Positions 8,829-17,313 of a DNA stretch of 49,309 nt are shown in pieces (the first letter of the stretch is position 1; each line of letters starts with the position of its first letter). The notes below the pieces were generated by a model that saw only the letters and a program-made list of their open reading frames with translations, ran no database searches and was not told the origin of the DNA. This DNA comes from Gluconacetobacter asukensis (GTDB lineage Bacteria; Pseudomonadota; Alphaproteobacteria; Acetobacterales; Acetobacteraceae): assembly GCF_014174375.1 (NCBI RefSeq), contig NZ_JABEQE010000023.1:1-49309 (forward strand), in the 5' to 3' direction. Both the position numbers and the translations under genes were made by a program.

Positions 8829-10949
8829 ATGCTTCCGGTCATGCGCTCGTTTCGAATCGTCATCGCTGGATTTGCGATGCTGGCTGCCATGCCGGCCGTC
8901 GCCTCTTCTTCTTCCGCGCCGCCCCCCGATGCCTTGTCCGAGGTGCGCGGCAAGGCCGCCTTGTCGTGGGTGGATGAGCAGAACCGGCGGACCTTCGCGG
9001 GGTTGGAGGCCGATCCACGCTATCGTGCCTTTCATGATTCCGTGCTGCGGATTCGGCAGGATGCGCACCGCATACCGGTGCCGACCTTCCTGGGCGGGGC
9101 AATCTTCAATTTCTGGCAGGACGCGGCCCATCCGCGCGGGATCTGGCGCGAAGCCGCGCCGGAGCGCTTTCTGGACGGGCATCCGGCGTGGACCACCCGG
9201 CTGGATGTCGACGAGCTGGCCCGGCGCGAGCATCGCAACTGGGTGTTTCAGGGCGCGGACTGTCTGGCACCCGACGATTCGCCCTGTCTGATCCAGCTTT
9301 CGGAAGGGGGCGAGGACGCGACGACCCTGCGTGAATTCGCCCCCCTGTCTGGTGGGTTCACGCCCGATGGTTTCCTGTTGCCCCATTCCAAGCAAACCGT
9401 GGCGTGGGAGGATCGGGACACGCTGCTGGTGGCGCGCGACTGGGGTGACGGCCCGAGTGGCGTTTCTGGCGGGGCCATGACCCGTTCGGGTTATCCGTTC
9501 GTGGTACGCCGCCTGCGCCGGGGGCAGGCGCTGGACCAGGCCGTGGAAGTCATGCGCGGCCAGCGTGATGACGTGTTGGTGGCGCCCGTCGCGCTGGCCG
9601 ATGGGCAGGGGCACCGGATGGTGCTGATCCGTCGGGCCGTAACCTTCTTCGAGGACCGCTACAGCCTGGTCACCGACGGGGGCACGCGGGCGCTCGACCT
9701 GCCCGCGCGGATGGACCTGCATGGCCTGCTGGCCGGGCAACTGATCCTGTCGGCCAACCAGGACTGGTCCTCGGGCAATGTGCGGGTTCCGGCCGGCAGT
9801 GTCATTGCCGTCGATCCGGAAGGGCGGCAGCCGGTTCGGGTCCTGTTCAGTCCCGGTGCGCGCCAGGCGGTCGATGAGGTCGCGGTGACGGGGACGGGCG
9901 TGGTGATGACGATCCTCGACTCGGTGCGTGGCCAGGGCTGGGTCTTCCGGCCCGATGCGGCGGGGGGCTGGCAGGGCGTGCGGCTGAAGCTGCCGGACAT
10001 GATGTCGGTCCATATCCTGGATACCGACCGCCGTTCGGGGCGGGCCTTCCTGTCGGTTTCGGGCTTCCTGACGCCGCAGCAACTGTGGCTGGCCGACAGC
10101 ACCGACGGCAGCGCGCGGAAGATCATGGAACTGCCGCCCCAGTTCGCCTCGGCCGGGCTGGTGGTCGGGCAGGAATGGGCGACCTCGAGCGACGGGACGC
10201 GGATTCCCTATTTCATCGTGCATCGGGCGGATATGCGCCTTGATGGCACCAACCCGACGCTGCTGACGGCCTATGGCGGATTCCAGCTCTCGTCACTGCC
10301 CGATTATGACCCGGTGGCAGGCCGGCTGTGGCTGGATCGGGGTGGTGTCTATGTCGTGGCCAATATCCGGGGCGGCGGAGAGTTCGGGCCGGCCTGGCAC
10401 GAGGCGGGACGGATGGCCGGCCGCCAGCATGTCTTCGACGATTTCGCCGCCGTGGCGCGGGACCTGATCGCGCGCAAGATTACCGTGCCCGCCCATCTGG
10501 GGATTCGCGGGCGCTCGAATGGCGGGCTGCTGATGGGGGTGGAATTTACCCAGCATCCCGATCTGTGGGGGGCGGTAATCGTGGGCGTGCCGCTGCTGGA
10601 CATGGAGCATTTCGAATCCATGGCCGCGGGAGCCTCGTGGGCCGGAGAGTATGGCAGCATGACGGTGCCGGAGCAGCGGGCGTTCCTGGAACGGATTTCG
10701 CCCCTGCGGGCGTTGCGCCCCGGTGTGCGGTATCCCGAGCCGTTCATCTTTACCTCGACGCTCGATGACCGGGTGGGGCCGGTCCATGCCCGGCTGTTCG
10801 CGGCGCGGCTGCAGGCGCTTGGGGTGCCCTTCCTGTATTACGAGGATACCGAGGGCGGCCATTCGGGGACGGTGAATGCCAACGAGGTGGCGCGCGAGCG
10901 CGCGCTGGAGGCCGTTTATCTGAGCCGCCTGATAGACCCGGCCCATTGA
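8829..10949 (+). CDS. Exported prolyl oligopeptidase family serine peptidase (S9A)
   Basis: A 706-residue S9 peptidase with an N-terminal signal peptide (hydrophobic core, cleavage near AVASS), so probably periplasmic. The N-terminal two-thirds is the seven-bladed propeller type with an N-terminal strand-helix segment (LSWVDEQNRRT). The C-terminal alpha/beta-hydrolase domain has the nucleophile Ser563 in GRSNGG, an Asp in LDDRVGP and His678 in EGGHSG. The YGGFQLSSLP and NIRGGGEFG motifs are typical of the family. It cleaves short peptides, often after proline. It could also be read from ATG 8841. It stands alone between leuB and a bidirectional terminator. A second S9 peptidase (oligopeptidase B) lies at 22 kb. 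Confidence 0.9.
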   Translation: MLPVMRSFRIVIAGFAMLAAMPAVASSSSAPPPDALSEVRGKAALSWVDEQNRRTFAGLEADPRYRAFHDSVLRIRQDAHRIPVPTFLGGAIFNFWQDAAHPRGIWREAAPERFLDGHPAWTTRLDVDELARREHRNWVFQGADCLAPDDSPCLIQLSEGGEDATTLREFAPLSGGFTPDGFLLPHSKQTVAWEDRDTLLVARDWGDGPSGVSGGAMTRSGYPFVVRRLRRGQALDQAVEVMRGQRDDVLVAPVALADGQGHRMVLIRRAVTFFEDRYSLVTDGGTRALDLPARMDLHGLLAGQLILSANQDWSSGNVRVPAGSVIAVDPEGRQPVRVLFSPGARQAVDEVAVTGTGVVMTILDSVRGQGWVFRPDAAGGWQGVRLKLPDMMSVHILDTDRRSGRAFLSVSGFLTPQQLWLADSTDGSARKIMELPPQFASAGLVVGQEWATSSDGTRIPYFIVHRADMRLDGTNPTLLTAYGGFQLSSLPDYDPVAGRLWLDRGGVYVVANIRGGGEFGPAWHEAGRMAGRQHVFDDFAAVARDLIARKITVPAHLGIRGRSNGGLLMGVEFTQHPDLWGAVIVGVPLLDMEHFESMAAGASWAGEYGSMTVPEQRAFLERISPLRALRPGVRYPEPFIFTSTLDDRVGPVHARLFAARLQALGVPFLYYEDTEGGHSGTVNANEVARERALEAVYLSRLIDPAH

Positions 10950-11035
10950 GGGCGTGACCGGAACACGGGGCGGGCGCGGCCCTTCGGGCCGCTCTCGTTT
11001 CCCCCGCCCCTGTGTCCAGTCATGCTCCGGGCATG

Positions 11036-11074
11036 AAAAAAGCCGGCCTCCCGAAGGAGGCCGGCTTTTTTGCG
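11036..11074. terminator. Bidirectional terminator between S9 peptidase and rpsU
   Basis: AAAAAAGCCGGCCTCC and GGAGGCCGGCTTTTTT form a perfect stem around the short loop CGAA. A-run on one side and T-run on the other make it a rho-independent terminator on both strands, fitting the convergent S9 peptidase gene and rpsU. Confidence 0.93.
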
Positions 11075-11096
11075 GGGATCGACGCCTGGCGGCGGA

Positions 11097-11300
11097 TCAG
11101 AACCCTTCGCGCTCCAGACGCTTGCGCTCCATCTTGCGGGCGCGGCGCACGGCCTCGGCAGCCTCGCGCGCCTTGCGCTCGGAGGGCTTTTCGTAGTGGC
11201 GACGCAGCTTCATCTCGCGGAAGATGCCTTCACGCTGCATCTTCTTCTTGAGTGCCTTGAGAGCCTGGTCGACATTATTGTCGCGAACGAGAACCTGCAC
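11097..11300 (-). CDS. rpsU: 30S ribosomal protein S21
   Basis: A 67-residue basic S21 starting from GTG ([20 protein letters not shown]) with the conserved [21 protein letters not shown] core. S21 helps base-pairing at the mRNA Shine-Dalgarno site. AGGAG lies 11 bases upstream on this strand. It is divergent from def and the COQ9-family gene, the arrangement after which that family was named (rpsU-divergently transcribed). The 268-bp gap to def should hold promoters for both directions; no clear -35/-10 pair could be settled. Confidence 0.97.
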   Translation of the reverse strand: MQVLVRDNNVDQALKALKKKMQREGIFREMKLRRHYEKPSERKAREAAEAVRRARKMERKRLEREGF

Positions 11301-11568
11301 TTGGTCGCTAACTCCTGTTTGTGGCTGCCTTGGGGTTAACCACGAAAACCATGGATGGGATAACCGCCCAAGGCCCGGCCCTGCACGCGATTCCCGAATG
11401 GCGCGGAGCTATAACATGGGCTTTGCGCGAAATACAAATCATTCCGCCCGTTTCCTGCGGGGCGGGGGCGGACTATTTTACAGATCCGCCTCGCGCCAGA
11501 CGCGGGGGTGGATGATTCCGTGAGGATTCCGGGCCGCGATACGGCTGGACGGAGGATAGGCAGAGACC

Positions 11569-12099
11569 GTGACCTTGCTCAAGATCGCCCGGATGGGCCA
11601 TCCCGTCCTGCTGCGTCGCGCGGACGACGTGCCGGACCCCACCGCGCCGGAGATCGGCCGACTGATCGACGACATGATCGAGACGATGGAAGATGCGCGC
11701 GGCGCCGGCCTGGCGGCGCCGCAGGTCCATGTCTCGCAGCGGCTGTTCGTCTATCGCGTGCCGGCCGAGCGCAGTGCGGGGGAGGACGACCCGCCGCGCG
11801 AGGCCAGTGTGCTGATCAACCCGGTGCTGCGGCCGGTCGGTGACGAGATGGTGTTGCGGCCCGAGGGCTGCCTGTCGATTCCCGGCCTGCGGGGCGTGGT
11901 GCCGCGCCATGTGCGTGTCGCCTATTCGGGCGTGGACCGGGCCGGTCAGCCGGTGCAGGGCGTGGCGACGGGTTTTCTGGCCAACGTGTTACAACATGAA
12001 TACGATCATCTGGACGGCATTCTGTACCCGATGCGGATGAGGGATCTGGGCCAGATGGGATTCGACGAGGAAATCGGGCGCTACGGGGTGCGGGGATGA
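11569..12099 (+). CDS. def: Peptide deformylase
   Basis: A 176-residue metalloenzyme that removes the N-formyl group from nascent proteins. All three motifs are present: GAGLAAPQV (motif 1), EGCLSIPG with the metal Cys (motif 2) and QHEYDHLDG with the two metal His and catalytic Glu (motif 3). The start is GTG 11569 (MTLLKIARMGHPVLL), with GGAGGAT upstream at somewhat long spacing. The stop overlaps the next gene by 4 bp (ATGA). Confidence 0.95.
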   Translation: MTLLKIARMGHPVLLRRADDVPDPTAPEIGRLIDDMIETMEDARGAGLAAPQVHVSQRLFVYRVPAERSAGEDDPPREASVLINPVLRPVGDEMVLRPEGCLSIPGLRGVVPRHVRVAYSGVDRAGQPVQGVATGFLANVLQHEYDHLDGILYPMRMRDLGQMGFDEEIGRYGVRG

Positions 12100-12758
12100 A
12101 CGGGATAGGCGTTGTCGCGGCGCTGGCGGGCCGGTTGGCCGGATGCGCTGTCGCCTGCGGGCGGCCGGGACGGCCGGAACGCAGCCTGGCGCGGGATGAG
12201 GCGGTGAGCCGCCTGGGCGCGGTGGCGGGCGCGCGCGGATGGGGGCTGGATGTTCTGCGGGATGTCGCCGGTCCGGATGCCGACCTGCTGTTCCCCGGCG
12301 GGTCGGCCGAACTGGTTGAAGCCTGGTTCGATCTTGGCGACCGGATCATGATCGATGCCGCGCGGGGGCTGGACGAGCCGCGCCTGGGGCGGCGGGTGCG
12401 CGCGGTCATCCTGTTGCGGCTGGGGGTGATCGCGCCGGATCGCGATGCGGTGCGCCGGGCGCTTGGCGTCCTGCTGGCTCCGGGCCATGCGGGCCTGCTG
12501 GCGCGTGTCATGGGCCGGACGGTGGACGCGATCTGGGAAGCCGCGGGAGACCATGCGACCGGCGTGACCCGGCAGACCAAGCGGATGAGCCTGGGCACGA
12601 TCTACGGCCAGGTGCTGCTGTTCTGGCTGGCGCGGGGGGATGACAGCGAGGCGGTGGCGGATTTCCTGGACCGGCGGCTGGCCGGGGTCGTGCGCCTGGG
12701 CCGGGCGAAGCAGGCCCTGCTGGCGCGGCTGCGGCCCGGACGGGCCCAGGCCGCGTGA
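12096..12758 (+). CDS. COQ9 family protein (ubiquinone biosynthesis accessory, rpsU-divergent family)
   Basis: A 220-residue protein related to COQ9, a TetR-like fold lipid-binding protein that in mitochondria assists the Coq7 hydroxylation step of ubiquinone synthesis. Supporting segments are SRLGAVAGARGWGLDVLRDVA (N-terminal helices) and the C-terminal VDAIWEAAGDHATGVTRQTKRMSLGTIYGQVLLFWLARGD-type sequence, with the conserved W-GD--TD/G-N-YTKR-like pattern. Position agrees: the family is known next to and divergent from rpsU in alphaproteobacteria. It overlaps def by 4 bp and the marR gene by 4 bp (GTGA). Confidence 0.85.
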   Translation: MNGIGVVAALAGRLAGCAVACGRPGRPERSLARDEAVSRLGAVAGARGWGLDVLRDVAGPDADLLFPGGSAELVEAWFDLGDRIMIDAARGLDEPRLGRRVRAVILLRLGVIAPDRDAVRRALGVLLAPGHAGLLARVMGRTVDAIWEAAGDHATGVTRQTKRMSLGTIYGQVLLFWLARGDDSEAVADFLDRRLAGVVRLGRAKQALLARLRPGRAQAA

Positions 12759-13294
12759 GCGAACAGAAGGCGCCGGGCCGGCGCCATGCCGCGGGTGCTG
12801 GCCTGCTGTTCCTGCGCGAGGAGGAAATGCGGCAGGCGCAGGAGCTGATGATGCTGGCGTGGCGGGATTTCGGCGGGGTGGTCGATCCGGTGCTGGAAGC
12901 GCTGGGCCTGGGCCGGGCCCATCATCGGATCCTGCAGCTTGTCGGCCATCACCCCGGCATCGCCGTCGGCGCGCTGATCGACCTGCTGGGCATTACCAAG
13001 CAGAGCCTTGGGCGTGCGCTGACCGACCTGCAATCGCGTGGCTACGTGGTGCAGGAAGTGGGGCGGCGCGACCGAAGGCTGCGCCTGCTGTCGCTGACCG
13101 AGAGCGGGGCGGCGGTGGAGCGGCAGCTCTTCGACCTGCAGCGGGAGAAACTGATGGGTGTGTATCGCGACGTGGGAGCTGCGGCGATCGATGGGTTTCG
13201 CCGGGTCGTGCAGGGACTTATGGACGATCGGACGCGCCTGGTACTCGAGGACGTGGCTGCGGCGGCGGAACGGGCGCATCGTGGCGGAGCATGA
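12755..13294 (+). CDS. MarR family transcriptional regulator
   Basis: A 179-residue winged-helix DNA-binding protein. Helices around residues 50-110 hold HHRILQLVGHHPGIAVGALIDLLGITKQSLGR (recognition helix) followed by the wing DLQSRGYVVQEVGRRDRRLRLLSLTESG, typical of MarR. The GTG start overlaps the COQ9-family stop (GTGA). The response regulator follows after 13 bp. Ligand and targets are unknown; from its location it may control the adjacent two-component genes or itself. Confidence 0.88.
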   Translation: MSEQKAPGRRHAAGAGLLFLREEEMRQAQELMMLAWRDFGGVVDPVLEALGLGRAHHRILQLVGHHPGIAVGALIDLLGITKQSLGRALTDLQSRGYVVQEVGRRDRRLRLLSLTESGAAVERQLFDLQREKLMGVYRDVGAAAIDGFRRVVQGLMDDRTRLVLEDVAAAAERAHRGGA

Positions 13295-13307
13295 GCCGGG
13301 ACGGATA

Positions 13308-14030
13308 ATGATGGGACTGGACGGGCGGGACGGATCGGTGGTGGGGGCGCATATTCTGGTGGTGGATGACGATCCGCGCCTGCGGCGCCTGCTGCAACGC
13401 TACCTGACCGAGCATGGATTTCGGATCAGTGCGGCCGCGTCGGCCGCCGAGGCGCGACAGGTGCTGGGCTTCATGCAGCCCGACGCGATGGTGCTGGACG
13501 TGACGATGCCCGGCGAGAACGGGTTGGCGCTGACCCGAGCCCTGCGGCAGGAGGGGCAGGACCTGCCGATTCTGCTGCTGACCGCGCGCGGCGAGCCGGA
13601 GGACCGGATCACGGGGCTGGAAGCGGGGGCCGACGATTATCTGGGCAAGCCGTTCGAGCCGCGCGAATTGCTGCTGCGGCTGAAGGCGCATCTGCGGCGT
13701 TTCGCGCCGCCCGCGCCGTCGGACAATCTGCGGGTGGTGCGGCTGGGCGGGCTGGAATTCGACCCGGCGCGCGGCCTGCTGTCCGGCCCAGAAGGCAGCG
13801 TGCACCTGACGGGTGGAGAGGTCGCGCTGCTGAGCGCGCTGGCGCGCCGCCCCAATGAAGTGCTGGGCCGGGACGAAATTGCCCGCCTGCTGGACATGGA
13901 GGAAATCGGCGAACGCGCGGTGGACGTGCAGGTGACGCGCCTGCGCCGCCGGATCGAGCCCGACCCGCGCGAGCCGCGTTTTCTCCAGACCGTCCGCGGC
14001 AAGGGATATGTGCTGAAGCCGGGCATGTGA
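13308..14030 (+). CDS. OmpR-family response regulator
   Basis: A 240-residue receiver plus winged-helix output protein. The receiver shows ILVVDDDPRLRRLL (acidic pocket), the phospho-acceptor Asp in MVLDVTMPG, LLLTARGE and GADDYLGKPFEPRELLLR. The C-terminal half is a Trans_reg_C domain (LTGGEVALLSALARRPNEVLGRDEI ... VDVQVTRLRRRIEPDP ... VRGKGYVLK). ATG 13308 is chosen; ATG 13311 or GTG 13281 (14-bp overlap with marR) are alternatives. It precedes its histidine kinase by 24 bp and forms an OmpR/EnvZ-type pair. Confidence 0.93.
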   Translation: MMGLDGRDGSVVGAHILVVDDDPRLRRLLQRYLTEHGFRISAAASAAEARQVLGFMQPDAMVLDVTMPGENGLALTRALRQEGQDLPILLLTARGEPEDRITGLEAGADDYLGKPFEPRELLLRLKAHLRRFAPPAPSDNLRVVRLGGLEFDPARGLLSGPEGSVHLTGGEVALLSALARRPNEVLGRDEIARLLDMEEIGERAVDVQVTRLRRRIEPDPREPRFLQTVRGKGYVLKPGM

Positions 14031-14054
14031 GGGCAGGCGGGAAGGAGGCCATCC

Positions 14055-15449
14055 ATGGCGGTGGATGACAGGCCGCGGCGGGCGGGACGGTCCCGCTCCA
14101 TGGCGGGGCTGTATCGCCGGATGGATCGGCCGGTGCGCCGGGTCCTGCCGCGTTCGCTGCTCGGGCGGATGCTGCTGATCGTGCTGATCCCGCTCCTGGT
14201 CACGCAGGGGATTTCGCTGGAGCTGTTCTACGGCAATTACCTCAAGGTCGTGTCGCGCCGCATGTCGGGCAGTGTCGCGGCGGATATCGTCCTGACCCTG
14301 GACCTGCTGAAACGGTATCAGGCGCCGGGGGACAGGGCCTGGATCATGAACCAGGCCCGGGTGCGCACCCAGCTGGACATGGATTGGGGCCCGGGACAGC
14401 GCCTGGCGCGCACCGGGTCGACCCATGTGCTGGGCCCCATGGATGACGACCTGGCCTATGCGCTGGACAATTCGATCGGCCGGCCGTTCCATGTCGACTG
14501 GATCGGCGATCCGCAGACCGTGCACATTCGTATCCAGATGCCCGACGGCGTGCTGGATGTCGGCGCGCCGCGCAAGCGGCTGGCCGTGGCGCCCATCTGG
14601 CTGTTCGTGGCCTGGGCGGTGGGGAGCACGTTCCTGCTGTTCACGATCGCCAGCCTGTTCATGCGCAACCAGATCCGTGCGATTCGCCGCCTGGCCCGGG
14701 CGGCCGAGCTGTTCGGCCTGGGGCGTGATATCGGGCCCATCCGGCCCGAGGGCGCGCAGGAGGTGCGCAAGGCGGCGGTCGCGTTCAACCGCATGCAGGA
14801 GCGTATCTTCCGTTTCGTGGCGCAGCGCACGGCGGTGCTGGCCGGCGTGTCGCACGACCTGCGGACGCCGCTGACCCGCCTGCGCCTGTCACTGGCGATG
14901 ATCCCGCCGCAGGGCTCCATAGATGCCGCGCAGTTCCAGGCCGAGGTGACCGACATGGTCGGTGACGTGGCGGAAATGGAAGGCATGATCGAAAGCTATC
15001 TGTCCTTCGCCCGGGGTGAGGGGGCGGAGACGCCGGTCGGGGTCGATGTCGGCCAGATGCTGGACGAGGTGGCATCCGCCTTTCGCCGGGCGGGCGGGAC
15101 GATCCTCTCCGTTTCGGTGCCTGGGGCGATCGAGGCTGTCCTGCGGCCGGGCGCGATCCGCCGCGTGCTGGACAATCTGCTGCAGAATGCGCGGCGGCAT
15201 GGGGCGTGCGTGGCCCTGAGTGCCAGCCAGGACGGACGTGGTGTGGTGATCTGCGTCGATGATGACGGGCCGGGCATCCCGCGCGACCGGATGGAGGCGG
15301 TCTTCCGCCCGTTCGAGAGCGGACAGGATGGCGGGACGGGGCTGGGCCTGACCATCGCGCGCGATATCGTGCGCGCCCATGGCGGCGACATCGCCCTGCG
15401 GCAGAGCCGCCTCGGCGGCCTGCAGGTCCGGATCGTGCTGCCGGCGTAA
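14055..15449 (+). CDS. EnvZ-type sensor histidine kinase
   Basis: A 464-residue membrane kinase with a strong ribosome-binding site (AAGGAGG). TM1 is near residues 34-57 and TM2 near 178-202, bracketing a periplasmic sensor of about 120 residues. A HAMP domain follows, then the HisKA helix with the phospho-His in GVSHDLRTPLTRLRL, and the ATPase domain with N box (NLLQNARRHG), G1 (DDDGPGIP) and G2 (GTGLGLTIA). Overall layout is EnvZ-like; partner is the upstream OmpR-family regulator. It ends facing bamE on the other strand; a partial copy of the structured repeat lies between. Confidence 0.93.
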   Translation: MAVDDRPRRAGRSRSMAGLYRRMDRPVRRVLPRSLLGRMLLIVLIPLLVTQGISLELFYGNYLKVVSRRMSGSVAADIVLTLDLLKRYQAPGDRAWIMNQARVRTQLDMDWGPGQRLARTGSTHVLGPMDDDLAYALDNSIGRPFHVDWIGDPQTVHIRIQMPDGVLDVGAPRKRLAVAPIWLFVAWAVGSTFLLFTIASLFMRNQIRAIRRLARAAELFGLGRDIGPIRPEGAQEVRKAAVAFNRMQERIFRFVAQRTAVLAGVSHDLRTPLTRLRLSLAMIPPQGSIDAAQFQAEVTDMVGDVAEMEGMIESYLSFARGEGAETPVGVDVGQMLDEVASAFRRAGGTILSVSVPGAIEAVLRPGAIRRVLDNLLQNARRHGACVALSASQDGRGVVICVDDDGPGIPRDRMEAVFRPFESGQDGGTGLGLTIARDIVRAHGGDIALRQSRLGGLQVRIVLPA

Positions 15450-15468
15450 GGTCGGTCAGACGTTGATC

Positions 15469-15557
15469 GAGCGGAGCGGCCATGACGGCCGTGAGCGCCG
15501 ACGCACAGGAAATGCGTGTCGGATCGCCGGCAGGACGGCTTTGCAGGCAGGCTTTTA
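15469..15557 (-). repeat. Structured dispersed repeat, copy 2 (partial), abutting bamE stop
   Basis: Read on the minus strand, the repeat starts at the bamE stop TAA: AAGCCTGCCTGCAAAGCC, then GGCGATCCGACACGC, TGCGTCGGCGCTCAC and the hairpin CGGCC-GTCAT-GGCCG followed by CTCCGCT. These blocks align with copies 1 and 4. The second half (second hairpin and right terminal repeat) is missing or too diverged. It fills most of the gap between the convergent kinase and bamE genes. Confidence 0.7.
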
Positions 15558-16118
15558 GGGGAGGCTGTTGCCCGAGCCGGCGTGACCCGGACCGCTGTTG
15601 GAGCCCATCGGCCCGGTGCTGCCGCCGAACGTGCTGTTCATGTTGCTCAGCGGGTTGTAGCGGCCGACATTGCCCAGGATCTGCTGCAGGACATTGATCT
15701 TGGTGCCCGGAGTCGGGGTCGCGCCCGGCGCCATGTTGGTGACGCGCGCGTTGCTCTTGTCCAGGGTCTGCAGCGTGCGCAGCACGCCCTTGTCATCGAA
15801 GCTCAGCACCACGACGTTCTGCGAGCGGACGGACGGGAAATCCAGCGGCGCCGGCACCGTTCGCATGGAGATGTAGATCCATGTGTTGTCGTCGAACGTC
15901 GCATGGGTGGTGGGCGAGCCCAGCAGGTCCATCGCCTCGGCGCGGGTGCTGACGCCGGGCTTGAGCTGCTTGTAATCGTCGGGCTCGATCAGCGAGCCGC
16001 GCTGGCCCGGCCGGGGCGAGAAGATCGAGCAGCCGGACAGCAGCAGGCCCAGTCCCACGATCGCGCAAGGAAGAAGACGCCCGATCGGGCGGATGGTCGT
16101 GTCCGAAGATGACCGCAT
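15555..16118 (-). CDS. bamE: BamE/SmpA outer-membrane assembly lipoprotein
   Basis: A 187-residue lipoprotein: signal peptide with lipobox LLSGC (Cys30), then the SmpA/OmlA domain (YKQLKPGVSTRAEAMDLLGSPTT...NTWIYISMRTVP...VVVLSFDDKGVLR). BamE supports the BAM complex that inserts beta-barrel proteins. The C-terminal 50 residues are Gly/Ser/Asn-rich and probably flexible, common in alphaproteobacterial members. The stop TAA is the exact boundary of structured repeat copy 2. It is divergent from the DUF177 gene, with about 170 bp between the chosen starts. Confidence 0.9.
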   Translation of the reverse strand: MRSSSDTTIRPIGRLLPCAIVGLGLLLSGCSIFSPRPGQRGSLIEPDDYKQLKPGVSTRAEAMDLLGSPTTHATFDDNTWIYISMRTVPAPLDFPSVRSQNVVVLSFDDKGVLRTLQTLDKSNARVTNMAPGATPTPGTKINVLQQILGNVGRYNPLSNMNSTFGGSTGPMGSNSGPGHAGSGNSLP

Positions 16119-16285
16119 GGCCTGTGGGGCGTCCTGATCCGGGGAAAACTCTTCCGTCCGGTGCCCGATTGGGGTGGCTAAGTCAATTCTTCATCGCCAT
16201 ACAGGGAGCATTATCAGCATCGGGCGCGCGGATTACCGGGCCGCCCCCGGGGCGGCAGCAGGACAGGATGCGGGAGCAGGACAGG

Positions 16286-16837
16286 ATGAAGACGGAATTT
16301 TCCCGCAAGCTCGCGGTTGGGCGAATCGGCGCGGCGGGTCGCGAGATGGATATCGAGGCCGATGCGGCGGAGCGCGCCGCCCTGGCCCGCCGTTTCGGGC
16401 TGCCGGCCATCCATGCGCTGTCCTGCCGCTATCGCCTGACGGTGGGCCGGCGGGAGGAGGTGCTGGCCGAAGGCTGGCTGGCGGCCGAGGTGGAGCAGGT
16501 GTGCGTGCTGACGGCCGAGCCGTTCGTGACCGTGCTGACCACGGAGGTGATCGCCCGCCTGGTGCCCGCCGAGCGGTTTCGCGAGGATGAGGAGCTGGAC
16601 CCCGAGGCGGTGGATGAGATCCCATATGAGAACGATACGATCGACCTGGGGGAACTGACGGCGGAGGAGCTGTCGCTGGCGCTCGATCCCTATCCACGCA
16701 GCCCGGGGGCCATGCTGCCCGACGAGGTGGGGTATGTGGACGTGCCGCCCACGAGTCCCGAGGCGGCGGAAGAGGCGGAAGAGGGGCGTCCGTCCCCGTT
16801 CGCCGGGCTGGCCGCGCTGCGCAAGGGTAATGCATAA
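16286..16837 (+). CDS. YceD/DUF177 family protein (23S rRNA accumulation protein type)
   Basis: A 183-residue acidic protein matching the DUF177/YceD family, whose E. coli member affects 23S rRNA accumulation. The core C-L-----V---V---F (EQVCVLTAEPFVTVLTTEVIARLVP) and the acidic DEIPYENDTIDLGELTAEELSLALDPYPRSPGA block are characteristic. ATG 16286 (MKTEFSRKL) is chosen, with GGGAGCAGG upstream; longer versions lack family support. It lies upstream of rpmF, the usual DUF177-rpmF-plsX-fabH order. Confidence 0.87.
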   Translation: MKTEFSRKLAVGRIGAAGREMDIEADAAERAALARRFGLPAIHALSCRYRLTVGRREEVLAEGWLAAEVEQVCVLTAEPFVTVLTTEVIARLVPAERFREDEELDPEAVDEIPYENDTIDLGELTAEELSLALDPYPRSPGAMLPDEVGYVDVPPTSPEAAEEAEEGRPSPFAGLAALRKGNA

Positions 16838-16988
16838 CGGAGGCACTAGGTGTGTGCCGGGGGTGCCGTAGTGAGAAGATATCTTGCGAGTTCGCTTTCT
16901 TCCTGCTAGAGGCGCCCCCTCATTATCGATAACTGATCGGGTTCCAGCCGGGCCCGGTTAAGATCCCAGATCGGAGGGGCCCGGGCCC

Positions 16989-17192
16989 ATGGCTGTACCC
17001 AAAAGAAAAACCTCGCCGTCCCGTCGCGGCATGCGCCGCAGCCACGAGGCGCTGAGCGTGCAGGCACATGCCGAATGCGCGAATTGCGGCGAACTGAAGC
17101 GCCCGCATCATGTCTGCAGCCATTGCGGCCATTATGACGGCCGTGAGGTCGTTGCGGCTGGCAAGACGCTGAAGACCGCCGTCCGGGCCTGA
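16989..17192 (+). CDS. rpmF: 50S ribosomal protein L32
   Basis: A 67-residue L32: [19 protein letters not shown] is the classic N-terminus. The zinc ribbon is intact, with two CxxC pairs (CANC and CSHC), so this is the zinc-binding form. It sits between the DUF177 gene and plsX, as in most alphaproteobacteria. The 151-bp gap upstream has no other gene. Confidence 0.97.
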   Translation: MAVPKRKTSPSRRGMRRSHEALSVQAHAECANCGELKRPHHVCSHCGHYDGREVVAAGKTLKTAVRA

Positions 17193-17313
17193 CCCGCGGC
17201 GCATGGCCGTGCGGATGCGATAAGCGTGACCCGTCAGATGGCGGGCCACGCTTCCTGCGACACGATTCCGTGACGGCCTTGCGAATTTGGTGTTCACCCG
17301 GCAGAAGGCAGGC

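Noticed and set aside
5417-8953. Very long minus-strand open frame opposite leuCDB
   Set aside because: It lies exactly antisense to three certain genes. High third-position GC removes stops on the opposite strand. No family motif and no ribosome-binding site.
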